Shown here: piece after piece, positions 31,629 to 32,134 of the stretch | How the letters are laid out: each line of letters starts with the position of its first letter | Numbering within the stretch: position 1 is the stretch's first letter | Assembly: GCA_022729635.1 (NCBI GenBank) | Contig: DZAU01000019.1 | Span: 1-32,134, forward strand | Source of the DNA: Flavobacterium psychrophilum | GTDB taxonomy: Bacteria; Bacteroidota; Bacteroidia; Flavobacteriales; Flavobacteriaceae | Length of the DNA: 32,134 nucleotides | Reading direction: 5' to 3' | Position numbers and translations under genes: made by a program | The notes under the pieces: model-generated | Told to the model about the DNA's origin: nothing | Databases searched by the model: none | Seen by the model: the letters and a program-made list of their open reading frames with translations, nothing else

Positions 31629-31671
31629 AATAGTTTATGTTTTTTGTAAAAGGCAAAAATTGCATTCCACT

Positions 31672-31697
31672 TGTCAGGAAATCAATTTCACTTCGAC
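31672..31697 (+). promoter_or_regulatory. ECF-type promoter motif, site 6 (OsmC gene)
   Basis: TGTCAGGA (31672-31679), 13 bases, TCGAC (31693-31697). The OsmC ATG at 31741 lies 43 bases downstream. Paired back-to-back with site 7, so one sigma factor would switch on both directions. Confidence 0.75.
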
Positions 31698-31740
31698 TAC
31701 TCCAACATTAAAAATAATCTTAAAAACAAGTAACAAATTA

Positions 31741-32134
31741 TGGCTACAAATATTAAACTCAAAAACCTGCCAACAGGTTATCAAACAATTATTAGTAACG
31801 GAAGACACAGCATTATTGGGGACGAACCAGTTAGCAGCAAAGGAACCGATTTAGGATTCTCGCCCGAAGACTTAATTTTGTCAAGTATTGCAATGTGTAA
31901 AGTAGCAACTGTTAGATATATTGCTCGTAAAAACAGTTGGGAGATTGGAAATGTAGAAGCCGAATTAAGTCAAGTAGTAAAACGAGGCGAAAACGGCAAA
32001 CTTTCAACAACAGTAAAAGTGAAAATTTCAATCGAAGGCGATATTTCCGAAGAACAAAGAACCGAATTACTCAATCAAGCTAAAAGAGAAAGGAATACGA
32101 CTCGTTGGAAAGCCCTTGGGACGACCTTCTCTGG
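31741..32134 (+). CDS. OsmC-family protein, 3' part altered or cut at window end
   Basis: 131 codons are visible, opening MATNIKLKNLPTGYQTIISN and containing GFSPEDLILSSIAMCKVATV with the peroxidatic-type Cys, and a matching beta-rich tail to LLNQA. OsmC proteins reduce organic hydroperoxides in the cytosol with a pair of cysteines. The family normally continues with a CYIHRM-like second-Cys segment, but here the frame reads AKRERNTTRWKALGTTFS instead, and the DNA becomes GC-richer. No stop is reached. The OsmC call is safe up to about 32080. What follows may be a joint or sequence error. Confidence 0.82.

Overview
The window reads as chromosomal DNA of a Flavobacterium-like member of the Bacteroidota. 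The evidence is an AT-rich base composition, Bacteroidota-type promoters (TTTG / TAnnTTTG), a secreted protein with a type IX secretion C-terminal sorting domain, many SusD-free outer-membrane and lipoprotein genes with short Bacteroidota signal peptides, and dispersed flavobacterial-type hairpin repeats. No rRNA, tRNA, transposase, phage gene or CRISPR array was seen.

Layout. 1-2.2 kb (minus strand): the 5' end of gcvT, a HigB/HigA toxin-antitoxin pair and a TPR/DUF6624 secreted protein. 2.4-3.3 kb: NAD(P)H-hydrate dehydratase. 3.5-7.8 kb: rhodanese, TIGR04282-type glycosyltransferase, fatty-acid-hydroxylase-like membrane protein, DUF547 lipoprotein, TIGR04283-type glycosyltransferase, AraC regulator. 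7.9-11.0 kb: two exported proteins (DM13 plus sorting domain; lipoprotein with two RskA-like domains) flanking a minus-strand Omp85-like protein. 11.1-20.5 kb: one long co-directional run of DUF547, outer-membrane protein, FAD oxidoreductase, 4Fe-4S membrane protein, MORN-like protein, three glycosyltransferases, an ECF sigma factor and a small zinc-type (C-H-C-C) anti-sigma factor, closed by a terminator. 20.8-23.8 kb: LysE-like exporter, alpha/beta hydrolase, patatin and a broken DUF547 gene. 23.9-27.2 kb: DoxX-like protein, a second ECF sigma, folE, thioredoxin-like protein, DUF2024, MarR-type regulator, Cys-rich GDCCVYC protein. 27.2-31.6 kb (minus): arsM, aquaporin, purine nucleoside phosphorylase, CxxC protein, radical SAM arsS and an AhpD-like protein, i.e. 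the core arsenosugar biosynthesis operon. 31.7 kb to the end: an OsmC-family gene.

Main result. Seven places carry the same two-part sequence, TGTCAGGA, exactly 13 bases, then [T/G/C]CG[T/A]C. All seven lie 21-186 bases upstream of a gene start, in the correct orientation. They precede the rhodanese operon, the first DUF547 operon, the 9.4-kb DUF547-to-sigma operon, the LysE operon, the patatin region, the arsS-arsM operon and (divergently) the OsmC gene. This has the form of an ECF-sigma promoter. The sigma/anti-sigma pair at 19.6-20.5 kb lies inside one of these transcription units, so I infer a self-activating ECF regulon that controls arsenosugar synthesis plus an extended set of sugar-transfer, lipid-modification and redox genes.

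A second layer is visible. The AraC gene lies in the second ECF-driven unit, and two tandem 21-bp-period repeats (GTAAAATTG twice) sit at an identical distance from the -7 box of the two exported-protein genes. This suggests a cascade from ECF sigma to AraC to secreted DM13 and RskA-like proteins. The gene families are assigned from recognised motifs. The regulon, the cascade and the arsenical sensing by the anti-sigma factor are inference.
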